Positions 8,431 to 15,407 of a stretch of DNA of 24,755 nt are shown here, one piece after another. The notes beneath the pieces were generated by a model, which had not been told where the DNA came from, did no database searches, and saw only the letters and a program-made list of their open reading frames with translations. The translations under genes and the position numbers were made by a program. Within the stretch, counting starts at the first letter, position 1; each line of letters begins with the position of its first letter. Origin of the DNA: Ignavibacteria bacterium UBA961 (GTDB lineage: Bacteria; Bacteroidota; Ignavibacteria; Kapaibacteriales; UBA961); contig DBCJ01000039.1 in the NCBI GenBank assembly GCA_002293005.1, forward strand, positions 1-24,755. Direction: 5' to 3'.

Positions 8431-8786
8431 TGCTTCACTTCATGTGCAATCCTTTTGAAGATTGCAGTCATGACAGCTGCATCATCGATATAGCCAATCA
8501 AGGGTATGAAATCGGGTGTTAAATCAGTGGGTAGAAGGAAATAAATCAAACCTGCTAACAAGAGTGTTTTTGTTTTCCATGAAAGCGAATAGTCGGAATC
8601 TTTAAGCATTGAGAATGCAATACGGACATTATGTAACAATTCCCTGATTGTATTGCTTTTTGAATGCTCCAGATTCTCCACTTTTTGTGGAATATCCCTT
8701 AAAACCTGCTCTTCTTGACCGGGTTTTATTGAGTCTGCCATTGCATCAATGGTTTCTTCAGTTGTTTTTCTTTGCCCCTCATTCAT
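8406..8786 (-). CDS. DUF1232 (YkvA-like) small membrane protein
   Basis: 126 residues. The C-terminal half carries the YkvA/DUF1232 hallmark: a helix followed by LPTDLTPDFIPLIGYIDDAA (about residues 86-105), in which PxDxxPDxxPxxGxxDD is the conserved core. The N-terminal half is polar, charged and probably cytoplasmic. The family's function is not established. It lies 8 bases downstream of the DUF3098 gene on the same strand, so the two are probably co-transcribed. Its last 25 bases overlap the end of the convergent TetR gene, leaving no room for a separate terminator. Confidence 0.82.
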   Translation of the reverse strand: MNEGQRKTTEETIDAMADSIKPGQEEQVLRDIPQKVENLEHSKSNTIRELLHNVRIAFSMLKDSDYSLSWKTKTLLLAGLIYFLLPTDLTPDFIPLIGYIDDAAVMTAIFKRIAHEVKHYKLMRKI

Positions 8787-8794
8787 GTATTATT

Positions 8795-9094
8795 TCAAGA
8801 TTCTGATGAAATCTCTGCGGTTTCTTTCTTGCGAGCCAGCAAACCATAAGGTATGATGACGCAATAACCAATTGCAAGAAGTACAGGAGCTATGGTCACA
8901 GCCAAAGGATTGTTCCATTGTGTTGGATCATCCGAAATTGCTGTAGACATCAATCCATAAGCTATTGCAATGACAATTGCACCTATGCCAATGATTTTAT
9001 AATTATGTGAATCAAGTGGGAAATTCCATGAAGCAGAGGAAACTGATTGTTGCTTTTGTTTCCCGATTTGGCGTTTTGATTTTGTGGCTGACAT
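8795..9094 (-). CDS. DUF3098 small two-helix membrane protein
   Basis: 99 residues from the ATG at 9094, preceded by TTGGAG with GGAG six bases before the ATG. The longer frame uses a TTG and is less likely. A basic N-terminus (SATKSKRQIGKQKQQ) is followed by SHNYKIIGIGAIVIAIAYGL, then SDDPTQWNNPLAVTIAPVLL and a second helix. The pattern NYKxxxIGxxxIxxGxxLM, a SDDP loop and a TLAPxLxxxGY helix is that of DUF3098, common in Bacteroidota and relatives. Function unknown. It is the first gene of a two-gene unit with the DUF1232 protein. Confidence 0.8.
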   Translation of the reverse strand: MSATKSKRQIGKQKQQSVSSASWNFPLDSHNYKIIGIGAIVIAIAYGLMSTAISDDPTQWNNPLAVTIAPVLLAIGYCVIIPYGLLARKKETAEISSES

Positions 9095-9117
9095 ATTGAA
9101 CTCCAAAAAATGATATG

Positions 9118-9125
9118 CAAAGATA
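9118..9125 (-). promoter_or_regulatory. Candidate -7 promoter element (TATCTTTG) for DUF3098-DUF1232
   Basis: The minus strand reads TATCTTTG, an exact TAnnTTTG match, 23 bases upstream of the ATG at 9094. This predicts a leader of about 17-20 bases that still contains the GGAG ribosome binding site. A -33 TTG at the ideal distance is not evident. Confidence 0.45.
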
Positions 9126-9195
9126 CAAAATCAATAGAGAAACCACATAGTTGTAATGTTGAAAACTCTAAGCGGTAATGCCCGGTCATTTTTAG

Positions 9196-9203
9196 TAAAT
9201 TTG
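9196..9203 (+). promoter_or_regulatory. Candidate -7 promoter element (TAAATTTG) for purC-purB
   Basis: TAAATTTG matches the TAnnTTTG consensus and lies 36 bases before the purC ATG, predicting a leader of about 30 bases. No -33 TTG is found at 19-20 bases upstream, so this rests on the -7 box and its place. No purine riboswitch is visible in the short leader. Confidence 0.42.
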
Positions 9204-9239
9204 AACATCAAAACCCACAAAATTCCTTTCAAAAGCACC

Positions 9240-10133
9240 ATGGAACAAGCAATTAGATTCACTGATTTTCCGGGTTTATCCATATTCCGTAGAGGAAAAG
9301 TTCGCGATGTGTATGATCTTGGAGAAACTCTCCTCATCGTAGCCACAGATCGCATTTCCGCTTTCGATGTCATAATGGAAGATCCAATTCCTGGAAAAGG
9401 GAAAATACTCACGGAGTTATCGCTTTTTTGGTTTGAGTTGACAAAACATATCATCCCAAATCATGTGATCAGTTCCAATCCCGCAGACTATCCTGAGATT
9501 TGCAAACCTTTTGCCGATCAATTGGAAGGACGCTCAATGCTTGTCAAGAAAACTTCTCCATTACCCATAGAATGCGTGATTAGAGGTTATTTGGCTGGTT
9601 CAGGTTGGAAGGAATATATTTCTTCAGGAATTGTATGTGGAATTGAGCTACCTAATGGTTTGCATCAATCCGAACAATTGAATTCACCAATTTTTACTCC
9701 CGCTACCAAAGCTGAAGAAGGACATGATGAAAATATCACTCTTGAACAGGCTATGGCATTATGTGGAGATCGTGCACTTGAAGCAAAACAGTATTCACTT
9801 GAGCTTTATTCTTTTGCTCATGAATATGCTCTGAAGCGAGGTATAATTCTCGCAGATACCAAATTCGAGTTTGGTGTGGATGAGAATGGTACACTTATAC
9901 TTATAGACGAAGCGCTAACACCTGATTCATCGAGATATTGGTTGAAGGATTCATATGCGCTGGGACAAGTACAAGAAAATTTTGACAAACAAGTATTAAG
10001 AGATTATTTGGAAACTCTTGATTGGAATAAACAAGCACCTGCTCCTCATTTACCTGAGCATATTATTGATGCAATCACATCCAAATATCAACAAGCACTC
10101 ACTATTTTGAAACAACATCAAGCATTATCATGA
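9240..10133 (+). CDS. purC: Phosphoribosylaminoimidazole-succinocarboxamide synthase (SAICAR synthase)
   Basis: 297 residues from the ATG at 9240; the longer frame to 9156 runs back through the promoter region and is not used. The enzyme joins aspartate to CAIR using ATP in purine synthesis. Hallmarks are the nucleotide-binding N-terminus RRGKVRDVYDLGETLLIVAT, DRISAFDVIM, the signature LPIECVIRGYLAGSGWKEY, and near the C-terminus ILADTKFEFG with IDEALTPDSSRYW. The length fits the longer SAICAR synthase form (about 290-310 residues). Its stop overlaps the purB start by four bases (ATGA), so two enzymes that both handle the SAICAR intermediate are translated together. No Shine-Dalgarno sequence is apparent. 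Confidence 0.96.
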   Translation: MEQAIRFTDFPGLSIFRRGKVRDVYDLGETLLIVATDRISAFDVIMEDPIPGKGKILTELSLFWFELTKHIIPNHVISSNPADYPEICKPFADQLEGRSMLVKKTSPLPIECVIRGYLAGSGWKEYISSGIVCGIELPNGLHQSEQLNSPIFTPATKAEEGHDENITLEQAMALCGDRALEAKQYSLELYSFAHEYALKRGIILADTKFEFGVDENGTLILIDEALTPDSSRYWLKDSYALGQVQENFDKQVLRDYLETLDWNKQAPAPHLPEHIIDAITSKYQQALTILKQHQALS

Positions 10134-11425
10134 TTAGTCGTTATACAAGACCCGAAATGGGCAATATCTGGGAAGATCAAAACAAGTATGCAATCTGGCT
10201 TGAAATTGAGATTCTTGCATGCGAAGCTCAATCAGAATTAGGATTGATTCCCGCGGAAGATGTTCGCATTATCCGTGAAAGGGCACAATTTGACGTTGAA
10301 AAAGTCCTTGAAATTGAGATGATCACAAAACATGATGTGATCGCATTCTTGACGAATGTTGCTGAGTATGTTGGACCAAGTTCCAGATTCATTCACATGG
10401 GAATGACCTCAAGCGATGTACTCGATACATGTCTTGCAGTTCAAATGAAGCAATCGGGTGAATCTTTGCTCTCATCTCTTCATCGCTTGAAGGATGTGCT
10501 TGCAGCTAAAGCAAATGAATTCAAGTATGCAGTTTGCGTAGGTAGAACACATGGAATTCATGCAGAGCCTACGACATTTGGTTTGAAATGTGCACTGTGG
10601 TATGAAGAGTCGAAACGAAACATTATTCGTCTTGAACAAGCCATAAAACATGCTGCAACAGGGAAGATTTCAGGCGCTGTCGGAACATTCGAACATCTTT
10701 CCCCATTTGTTGAAGAATATGTTTGCAAGAAACTCGGTTTATCATTTGCTCCGGTTTCCACTCAAGTCGTACAAAGAGATCGACATGCTGAATTTCTTTC
10801 TGTCATAGCAATCATTGGTTCATCCCTTGAAAAAATTGCCACTGAAATCAGACATCTCCAAAGATCTGAAGTATTGGAAGCGGAAGAGTTCTTCTCGAAA
10901 GGACAAAAGGGAAGTTCCGCAATGCCACATAAGCGCAATCCAATCGTTTCAGAGCGTATTTGTGGACTTGCAAGATTGCTGCGTGGTAATGCCATGGCTG
11001 CCATGGAGAACAATGCTTTGTGGCATGAAAGAGATATTTCTCATAGTAGTGTAGAACGAGTGATATGTCCTGACTCCACGATCACATTGGATTATATGCT
11101 GGAATTATCCATCAATTTGATTGATAAGTTATTGGTATATCCGGAAACTATGAAAAGTAATATCGAAAAGACTTATGGTCTTGTATTCTCTCAAACCATT
11201 CTTCTTGAATTTGTACGCAGAGGTTTGACTAGAGAAGAATCATATGCATTGGTGCAAAGATCAGCTATGAAAACATGGCAGGAAAAAACATCGCTTCTTC
11301 TGAATCTTACTCAAGATGAAGAAGTAATAAAAATAATCTCTGAACTAGAATTAAAAGAGATCTTTGGCAAGGGAACGACATTGCAAAAAAGTGTCGATAT
11401 CATATTTGAACGATGCGGACTATAA
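10130..11425 (+). CDS. purB: Adenylosuccinate lyase
   Basis: 431 residues, the usual length. It belongs to the fumarase/aspartase superfamily. The three conserved blocks are visible: HMGMTSSDVLDTCLA (about residues 87-101), CVGRTHGIHAEPTTFG (about 137-152, with the catalytic His), and the signature loop GSSAMPHKRNP (about 261-271, with the catalytic Ser). The enzyme splits SAICAR and adenylosuccinate, the step directly after PurC and a step of AMP synthesis. It overlaps purC by four bases and is followed by a strong hairpin terminator shared with the convergent ftsZ. Confidence 0.96.
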   Translation: MISRYTRPEMGNIWEDQNKYAIWLEIEILACEAQSELGLIPAEDVRIIRERAQFDVEKVLEIEMITKHDVIAFLTNVAEYVGPSSRFIHMGMTSSDVLDTCLAVQMKQSGESLLSSLHRLKDVLAAKANEFKYAVCVGRTHGIHAEPTTFGLKCALWYEESKRNIIRLEQAIKHAATGKISGAVGTFEHLSPFVEEYVCKKLGLSFAPVSTQVVQRDRHAEFLSVIAIIGSSLEKIATEIRHLQRSEVLEAEEFFSKGQKGSSAMPHKRNPIVSERICGLARLLRGNAMAAMENNALWHERDISHSSVERVICPDSTITLDYMLELSINLIDKLLVYPETMKSNIEKTYGLVFSQTILLEFVRRGLTREESYALVQRSAMKTWQEKTSLLLNLTQDEEVIKIISELELKEIFGKGTTLQKSVDIIFERCGL

Positions 11426-11430
11426 AGCAA

Positions 11431-11465
11431 AAACCCTGATTCAATGAATCAGGGTTTCTTTTTTT
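11431..11465. terminator. Bidirectional intrinsic terminator between purB and ftsZ
   Basis: A perfect 12-bp stem (AAACCCTGATTC at 11431-11442, GAATCAGGGTTT at 11446-11457) encloses a three-base loop. On the plus strand it is followed by CTTTTTTTA, a classic U-tract for purB. On the minus strand the hairpin ends in GGGTTTTTGC, giving a shorter U-tract for ftsZ. The plus-strand T-run overlaps the ftsZ stop codon. Confidence 0.92.
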
Positions 11466-12873
11466 AGTCCATTATCTTTCGCAAAAATGCCGGTTTTTCA
11501 ACCACTGAAGATTTCGGTTCTCGAATGATCACCGGCTGAGAATTGCTTCTCACTCCATTTGGTAAATCATTCACAGAATTGATTCTAATGGATCCACCAT
11601 TTGCCTGTCTGACAATATTAGGATCTGTTCGACGCATAAAAGCGGGTTGATTTCTATTTGTTTGGACCGGTTCCTCTTGTTGTTTCTCTTGTACTGTCTG
11701 ATACAATTGAGGAGCTGATTGCTCATCATCAATGTCGCCATATACCTTCACCGGCTTCACTGCAATTCTTGTTTGTCGATTATCTGCTTGTGGCGGATTT
11801 ACGGCAATTGTTCTAATTACAGGGGTAGGTGCGGGTTGTTGCACAGTTTGAGTAGGAATTATTTTCTCTTGAATCTGCTGTTGAACATTTATCGCATTTG
11901 GCATGGCATATTGACCACGTTTAAATCCTGTTGCAACAACAGTAATCATCAATTTATCATCGAGAGATTCATCGTAGACTATACCATGGATGAGATTGAC
12001 ATCACTACCGGCATTCTCTTCAATGATTGAAACAGCTTCGCCAATTTCATGCATGGTCATGCTTGATCCACCGCTGATATTGACAAGCAAGCCTTGTGCT
12101 CCAGAGATGGAAACACCTTCAAGCAATGGAGAATTGAGCGCATTTTGTGCGGCTGCAATTGCTCTGTGTTCACCGGAAGCTATACCAATTCCCATGAGTG
12201 CATCACCCATGTCTTTCATGATGGAACGCACATCGGCAAAGTCAACATTGATATAACCATTTCCGGAAATAATATCTGAAATACCGCGGGTTGCATTATA
12301 CAGAACATCATCTACCTTTTGAAAAGCCTCGATGAAAGAAGTATTGCGGTCAATGATTGATAGAAGTTTTTCATTTGGAATCACAATCAATGCATCAACA
12401 TATTGTCGTAATTCATTGATGCCTTGATCTGCAATATTTGCTCTTTTCTTTGCTTCAAAATTGAATGGATTGGTAACAATACCAACAACCAGTGCTCCAA
12501 GTTCACGACCGATTCTTGCAACAACAGGTGCACCGCCTGTACCTGTACCGCCACCCATTCCGGCTGTGACAAAAATCATGTCACTACCTGCCAAATGCTC
12601 ACGAATGTCATCAGCATTTTCTTCAGCTGCTTCCTTGCCAATTTCAGGTCTGCCACCGGCGCCAAGTCCTCTTGTAGACTCTTTGCCAACATGTAATTTG
12701 ATTGATGCTGCATTTTTGGACAAAGCCTGGGCATCTGTATTGGCTGCAATGAAATCAACACCGGATAATCCGCGTTGTATCATGCTATTAATGGCATTTC
12801 CGCCACCACCGCCAACGCCAATAACACGGATTTTAGCTCCGTAATTGGTTGAATCTGTATCGATAGTAATCAC
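11464..12873 (-). CDS. ftsZ: Cell division GTPase FtsZ
   Basis: 469 residues from a GTG at 12873. This start leaves about 14 residues before the first strand KIRVIGVGGGGGNAI and is preceded by a G-run (CCGGGGGG). The longer frame reaches back through non-coding leader. FtsZ polymerises into the division ring. Visible are the tubulin signature GGGTGTG at 107-113, ANTDAQAL, NPFNFEAKKR, and the T7 loop NVDFADVRSIMKDMG, so GTP binding and hydrolysis residues look intact. A linker of about 150 residues rich in Gln, Pro and Asn follows. The C-terminal conserved peptide is EKPAFLRKIMD (Pro461 onward). A second similar motif, QPAFMRR, sits at 409-415. It is the third gene of ftsQ-ftsA-ftsZ, separated from ftsA by 173 bases. 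The linker and the doubled motif are the only oddities. Confidence 0.95.
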   Translation of the reverse strand: MITIDTDSTNYGAKIRVIGVGGGGGNAINSMIQRGLSGVDFIAANTDAQALSKNAASIKLHVGKESTRGLGAGGRPEIGKEAAEENADDIREHLAGSDMIFVTAGMGGGTGTGGAPVVARIGRELGALVVGIVTNPFNFEAKKRANIADQGINELRQYVDALIVIPNEKLLSIIDRNTSFIEAFQKVDDVLYNATRGISDIISGNGYINVDFADVRSIMKDMGDALMGIGIASGEHRAIAAAQNALNSPLLEGVSISGAQGLLVNISGGSSMTMHEIGEAVSIIEENAGSDVNLIHGIVYDESLDDKLMITVVATGFKRGQYAMPNAINVQQQIQEKIIPTQTVQQPAPTPVIRTIAVNPPQADNRQTRIAVKPVKVYGDIDDEQSAPQLYQTVQEKQQEEPVQTNRNQPAFMRRTDPNIVRQANGGSIRINSVNDLPNGVRSNSQPVIIREPKSSVVEKPAFLRKIMD

Positions 12874-12981
12874 ATTTCCCCCCGGAAAAGTGTTATGAAA
12901 AAAGTAATTATCATAATAAAAAACACATAGCTTGCAAGACAAGTATGTTATCAGAATTTGTATGATGAGAGAGTGCAAGGG

Positions 12982-13008
12982 TGATTTACCGGCTGCAATG
13001 GTAAATCA
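12982..13008. repeat. Inverted repeat (hairpin) in the ftsA-ftsZ intergenic region
   Basis: A 9-bp perfect inverted repeat, TGATTTACC (12982-12990) and GGTAAATCA (13000-13008), surrounds a 9-base loop. It lies about midway between the ftsA stop and the ftsZ start. No T-run follows on the minus strand, so it does not look like a simple terminator. It may be an operator, attenuator or mRNA-processing structure. The 173-base gap contains no ORF worth calling and no exact TAnnTTTG box on the minus strand. Confidence 0.5.
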
Positions 13009-13046
13009 TGCTCTACAATATAGGAAATAGGCGGGGTAATGTCAAA

Positions 13047-14327
13047 TTAAAGTTCATCAAAAAAGTTAAAAAACTTCTTAATGAATGATTGTTTCTCATT
13101 TTTATCAGTGGATTCACTTGGTTGAATGACTTCCGGAGTCATTTCTTGCTTCGGTGATTCAGACTTTGCATTTGGGATATTCTTTTGTTCAATCAACAGT
13201 CCGACAGAAGTTGAAAACATGGGATGTTCTATTTCACTACCGAAACCGCCAAAATTCATTCCATTTGGAATCCCCAATTTTACAGGCATACCGAAAATTC
13301 TAGAAGCTAAATCATCATTGCCATGCAATAAAGAAGAGCCACCTGTGAGGACTATTCCAGCTGGAAGGCGATGTATATAACCGGATTTTCTTAATTCTTC
13401 AAAACAATGTTCAAAAATTTCCTCTAGTCTTGGACCAATGATTCGAGCAAGAAGACTTTTGTTAATTTCCAAGGGATTGCGACCGCTGATGCCGGGAACC
13501 ATTATGGTTTCTTCATGTAAAATGCTTTCTACGGTGGCATGACCAAAATCCCTTTTCAATCGCTCGGCTTGATTAAACAAGATTCCGAGTCCGGAAGAAA
13601 TATCTTCAGTGATCTGATTTCCGGCGATTGGAATGCTTGCGGTATGGCGAATGACATTGTCCCTGAACACTGCGATATCTGTTGTTCCACCTCCAATATC
13701 AATCAATGCAACTCCTACTTCTTTCTCATCATCATCAAGAACAGCATTGCTTGATGCGATAGGATTAATGATCATTCGATTGACCTTCAAATTTGCTCTT
13801 TCGATGCATTTTTGAAGATTTTGAATGGCAGACAATAGTGCCGTGATTACATGAACATTTGATTCCATGCGAACACCACTCATTCCAATAGGATCAGTCA
13901 CGCCATCCTGTCCATCAATGATATACTCTTGAGGAATTATGTGTAATATTTGTCTATCGGCCGGGAGTTTGACATTCATTGCATCATCAATGATACGCTG
14001 AACATCAAATTGAGAAATTTCTCTAGAAGCATTAGGAATTGCAATGATTGATCTGGACAAAAGAGACTGAATGTGATCGCCTGCAATACCAATCGTGATA
14101 GATTGAACTTGAACACCCGCCTGTTGTTCAGCTATGGAAATCGCTTGAGTGATTGCTTTGACCGTTTTGTCAATGTTAATTACAACCCCTTTTCGAAGAC
14201 CTTCATTGACAGAAGCACCAATACCTAAGATGTCCAAATTTCCACTATTGACATTATGTGATGCAATAAGTGCAACCACTTTCGTTGTGCCGATGTCCAA
14301 TACTGCTTTGTATTCACCGATTGACAT
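13047..14327 (-). CDS. ftsA: Cell division protein FtsA
   Basis: 426 residues from the ATG at 14327, which has AAGGA seven bases upstream on the message; the longer frame begins with TTG and overlaps ftsQ. FtsA is the actin-like membrane tether of the Z-ring. Actin-fold motifs are present: phosphate 1 YKAVLDIGTTKVVALIAS near the N-terminus, phosphate 2 GVALIDIGGGTTDIAVF, and adenosine motif GIVLTGGSSLLHG. The SHS2-type 1C domain is recognisable in VQVQSITIGIAGDHIQSLLS. The protein ends in an amphipathic helix, SFIKKFFNFFDEL, the usual membrane-targeting sequence, after a polar linker. It lies 23 bases downstream of ftsQ. Confidence 0.95.
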   Translation of the reverse strand: MSIGEYKAVLDIGTTKVVALIASHNVNSGNLDILGIGASVNEGLRKGVVINIDKTVKAITQAISIAEQQAGVQVQSITIGIAGDHIQSLLSRSIIAIPNASREISQFDVQRIIDDAMNVKLPADRQILHIIPQEYIIDGQDGVTDPIGMSGVRMESNVHVITALLSAIQNLQKCIERANLKVNRMIINPIASSNAVLDDDEKEVGVALIDIGGGTTDIAVFRDNVIRHTASIPIAGNQITEDISSGLGILFNQAERLKRDFGHATVESILHEETIMVPGISGRNPLEINKSLLARIIGPRLEEIFEHCFEELRKSGYIHRLPAGIVLTGGSSLLHGNDDLASRIFGMPVKLGIPNGMNFGGFGSEIEHPMFSTSVGLLIEQKNIPNAKSESPKQEMTPEVIQPSESTDKNEKQSFIKKFFNFFDEL

Positions 14328-14350
14328 GGTGTCTTCCTTGCTATGAGAGA

Positions 14351-15181
14351 TCAATTGCCTGAACTTGCCAATAATGGCTGTTTACCAATCACGATTTGAT
14401 TTTTCCAACGAATGTCAACATATCGTGGATGTCCTTGCCTGGTTGCCGCATGCAACATATAAAGTCGAAGTTTCTCTAACTTTCTATCGATATTGTCAGC
14501 AGAACCAAACTTGATTTCTGTTTCGCCATCTGTTGTGATGAATGTAAATTCTTTCTTTATACTATTTACATCAATTTCAGAAAGCAGTTCCTGCAATCCA
14601 ATGTCTTTCATTTTTGCAGTTTCTATGATTTCTGAAATATTCTTCAATATGGTTTTATTGATTTTACTTCCATCGTAAATACCATGAATGATTGGAACAT
14701 CGGAATTATGTGAAAACTTGTCATAGGGTAAGATGATGCCACTTGAATCCACATAATCTATTCTTCCCATTGTCGATGGAAATGCGATATACGGCTCTCT
14801 TTCCATCACTTGAATCTTGATTCCTCTGATCCCATTACTCTCAACGATAGCATCTTTAATGTAAGGATGCTTTAGAATATTCATTCGGATATGCGCCAAG
14901 CGACTGGATGATGCAGATTCTGTAGTGTCTGCCAAAGTCAATGATGCCATAGCCATCACTTCTTCAGGACGAATCGCTTTTGCCCCTTCAATCACTATAG
15001 ATTGCACATTCTGGGTAGATTTCCATCGCAATGCGAGTATCAAAATGGCAATAATTACAAGTCCAATGACAATCAATTGACTGATTGCACCTGCCCTTGC
15101 CTCAGGACTGAAATCCGTTGGATCATATGTTTGTGAAAAAAGACGGAATGCCATCAAAGATTCCAAATTACAATAATCCAT
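14351..15181 (-). CDS. ftsQ: Cell division protein FtsQ/DivIB-like
   Basis: 276 residues counted from the ATG at 15181. A short cytoplasmic tail is followed by one membrane helix (about 33-51, ISQLIVIGLVIIAILILAL), a POTRA domain (VQSIVIEGAKAIRPEEVMAM, about 59-78) and the FtsQ beta domain. FtsQ links early and late divisome proteins in the periplasm. Identification rests on topology, the POTRA motif and position before ftsA-ftsZ. The start is uncertain. The 15181 ATG has GGGAG directly abutting it, too close to serve as a ribosome binding site. The ATG at 15154 (MAFRLFSQT) follows GGAA by six bases and overlaps the stop of a short upstream frame (TGATG). A long leader and a strong promoter precede the gene. 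Confidence 0.85.
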   Translation of the reverse strand: MDYCNLESLMAFRLFSQTYDPTDFSPEARAGAISQLIVIGLVIIAILILALRWKSTQNVQSIVIEGAKAIRPEEVMAMASLTLADTTESASSSRLAHIRMNILKHPYIKDAIVESNGIRGIKIQVMEREPYIAFPSTMGRIDYVDSSGIILPYDKFSHNSDVPIIHGIYDGSKINKTILKNISEIIETAKMKDIGLQELLSEIDVNSIKKEFTFITTDGETEIKFGSADNIDRKLEKLRLYMLHAATRQGHPRYVDIRWKNQIVIGKQPLLASSGN

Positions 15182-15216
15182 CTCCCATCTATGAAGGAGA
15201 TGATCTTGTTACTCAT
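15154..15216 (-). other. Possible leader ORF (20 codons) overlapping the ftsQ start
   Basis: In the ftsQ leader an ATG at 15216 opens a 20-residue frame beginning MSNKIISFIDGRW. Its TGA overlaps the ATG at 15154 in the TGATG arrangement also seen between genes elsewhere in this window. It could couple translation to the internal ftsQ start. It has no Shine-Dalgarno sequence and may be chance. Confidence 0.2.
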
Positions 15217-15272
15217 GGGAATATTCTTATGAAATTTAGGTGAATGATCCTATGCTGCTGAATCAATCAGCA

Positions 15273-15303
15273 CAAACATACAAGAGTGTGTCTTGAATGT
15301 CAA
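15273..15303 (-). promoter_or_regulatory. Promoter of ftsQ-ftsA-ftsZ (TTGACA, 17-bp spacer, TATGTTTG)
   Basis: On the minus strand TTGACA (15303-15298) is followed after 17 bases by TATGTTTG (15280-15273). This combines a perfect -35/-33 element with an exact TAnnTTTG -7 box and is the best promoter in the window. It predicts a leader of about 85 bases before the 15181 ATG. A short inverted repeat (CTTGA-ATG-TCAAG, 15292-15304) covers the -33 element and could be an operator. Confidence 0.65.
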
Positions 15304-15407
15304 GAAAAAAAACCCCGAAATGTGAGGAATTATGCCAATTTAAAAAGAGAAACACAAAAGAAAATGTATTTTGAGAGTGATAATCTTGACTTTTGGAACA
15401 ATTTATC

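Noticed and set aside
10318..10341. GATCAC...GTGATC inverted repeat
   Set aside because: It lies within the conserved coding sequence of purB with a 10-base loop; a chance palindrome in coding DNA.
12461..12844. 127-residue plus-strand frame rich in Pro, Ser and Ala
   Set aside because: Antisense shadow of the ftsZ GTPase domain; the composition comes from Gly-rich FtsZ codons read in reverse.
12874..12978. Extension of ftsZ to the start of its open frame
   Set aside because: The extra 35 residues (hydrophobic, Cys/Tyr-rich) are unlike any FtsZ N-terminus and the region is AT-rich leader; the GTG at 12873 gives the normal N-terminus.
15182..15407. Search for a tRNA, small RNA or riboswitch in the largest gaps
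   Set aside because: No cloverleaf, T-loop GGTTCRA pattern or known aptamer core could be seen; the ftsQ promoter and leader explain what is recognisable.
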